Program-made: the position numbers and the translations under genes
The notes under the pieces: model-generated
Told to the model about the DNA's origin: nothing
Seen by the model: only the letters and a program-made list of their open reading frames with translations
Databases searched by the model: none
From: Clostridia bacterium
GTDB lineage: Bacteria > Bacillota > Clostridia > Oscillospirales > Acutalibacteraceae
DNA: 64,000 nt
Assembly: GCA_017449935.1 (NCBI GenBank)
Contig: JAFSYP010000048.1
Span: 1-64,000, forward strand
Direction of reading: 5' to 3'
Shown: positions 63,350 through 64,000 of the stretch, piece by piece
How positions within the stretch are numbered: position 1 is the stretch's first letter
How the letters are laid out: each line of letters starts with the position of its first letter

Positions 63350-63378
63350 ATTCTACCACAGTATACCCGTGTTGTCAA
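63350..63378 (-). promoter_or_regulatory. Promoter of the infC operon
   Basis: On the minus strand consensus TTGACA (63373-63378), a 17-bp spacer and TAGAAT (63350-63355). It gives a leader of about 165 nt. Confidence 0.85.
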
Positions 63379-63412
63379 GTATTTTTTTAAGAATTGTAAA
63401 GAAAACGGTCCG

Positions 63413-64000
63413 TTACGGCTCCTCGTCGGCCGACATGCTCTGATAGGTGATCTTCGTGCTGTAAATCGTCCACAGCCGACGGCCGTCCTTCATCGTCAGC
63501 GCGGCGTCCGCCTGTAAAGTCGTGATCGGATCGGAATCGGATATACCATCGTCTCCGTATTCCATGCCCACAAGATCGACCGTGACCAGATAGCGCCCGT
63601 TCGGCTGCGCATCATACTTCCGTACACGGGCGCTGATATCCTCCAGTCCGTAATGCTCGCAAAGGAAATAGTACCAGCCGTCCTCGTAATAATAGCAGCA
63701 GACCTCCTCGCCCGTGTCATACAGCTTCTGATGCTTTTCCCGCGCCTGCGAATAGGAATAATTATGGAACACGTTTTCCAAATAATACTCCATTACATCC
63801 GCACGGATCTTTCTGTAACAGGACGTGGCGTAATAACCGCGCGGATCGGTTCCGCCGCGAATACGGCCGGTACCGACGTAGTATTCGCAGTGCTCATAGT
63901 TATCGCCCTCGCGCAGCAAGCCGTACGCCTCCATGCCGATCGCCAATGCGCCGCTTGCCCATATATAATCCAGAATATCGCCTTTTTCGCTGTCGTAGTC
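63413..64000 (-). CDS. Unknown protein, 3' part only (gene runs past the window end)
   Basis: The frame is open to the last base of the window (DYDSEKGDILDYIWASGALA precedes the first possible internal start at 63946), so at least 195 residues are present and the N-terminus is missing. The visible part is rich in Tyr, Cys and acidic residues: NYEHCEYYVGTGRIRGGTDP, EVCCYYYEDGWYYFLCEHYG, ISARVRKYDAQPNGRYLVTV. A cystatin/NTF2-like beta pattern is possible near the C-terminus. No family recognised. It ends about 35 bp before the infC promoter. Confidence 0.65.
   Translation of the reverse strand, partial: DYDSEKGDILDYIWASGALAIGMEAYGLLREGDNYEHCEYYVGTGRIRGGTDPRGYYATSCYRKIRADVMEYYLENVFHNYSYSQAREKHQKLYDTGEEVCCYYYEDGWYYFLCEHYGLEDISARVRKYDAQPNGRYLVTVDLVGMEYGDDGISDSDPITTLQADAALTMKDGRRLWTIYSTKITYQSMSADEEP

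Overview
The window reads as chromosome of a GC-rich, endospore-forming Clostridia, most likely an Oscillospirales/Ruminococcaceae-type gut bacterium. The evidence is a complete spoIIIAA-AH operon, a secreted cohesin-plus-dockerin protein, an unlinked infC-rpmI-rplT operon with a Firmicutes-type leader, acpP-rnc-smc order, EF-P, TrmFO, many lipoproteins and sigma-A promoters with 17-bp spacers. Genes are tightly packed with frequent 1-4 nt overlaps. No phage, insertion sequence or cas gene was seen. The taxonomic guess is inference from gene content only.

Layout, left to right. 1-5.2 kb: tRNA-Ser(GGA), a membrane acyltransferase, a deleted copy of the tRNA, two exported proteins of unknown role and a degenerate GGDEF-EAL protein. 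5.2-11.5 kb (minus strand): a run of small metabolic genes (sugar O-acetyltransferase, TfoX-like, CpXC, RlmD-like methyltransferase, GDPD, Spx/ArsC-like) that also contains three decayed genes (GNAT, S66 peptidase, methyltransferase). It ends in an array of six short palindromes. 11.5-17.5 kb (minus): a probable operon from one strong promoter: zinc-ribbon membrane protein, lipoprotein, thioredoxin reductase, MATE exporter, XRE regulator. 17.6-18.6 kb: a GC-rich repeat tract and two small orphan genes.

18.6-24.4 kb (plus): the spoIIIA operon (engulfment-stage channel between mother cell and forespore) closed by two terminators, then the mini-scaffoldin under its own promoter. 24.5-44.7 kb (minus): an exopolysaccharide block (YfhO-like membrane protein, two glycosyltransferases, Wzy-like polymerase, UDP-glucose dehydrogenase, fused Wzz/BY-kinase), then TrkA/TrkH potassium uptake, RadC, UvrB, UvrA and an MBOAT/AlgJ-like acetylation pair. 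44.9-47.7 kb (plus): an orphan protein with a UvrD-tail-like motif, an SGNH hydrolase and a DUF4358-like lipoprotein.

47.8-64 kb (minus): TVP38-like membrane protein, GT8 glycosyltransferase, acidic zinc-ribbon protein, EF-P, lipoprotein, ChbG/YdjC deacetylase, SMC, RNase III, an ACP-like protein, TrmFO, TopA, DprA, a SpoU methyltransferase, L20, L35, IF3 and the 3' part of an unknown gene cut by the window end.

Most interesting: the ACP homologue whose phosphopantetheine serine is an aspartate; the palindrome array with a compensatory base-pair change, next to an XRE regulator; the deleted tRNA-Ser copy; the cohesin-dockerin adaptor; the cluster of decayed genes; and the infC leader with attenuator and probable AUC start. 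I did not find convincing evidence of a wholly new multi-gene system.
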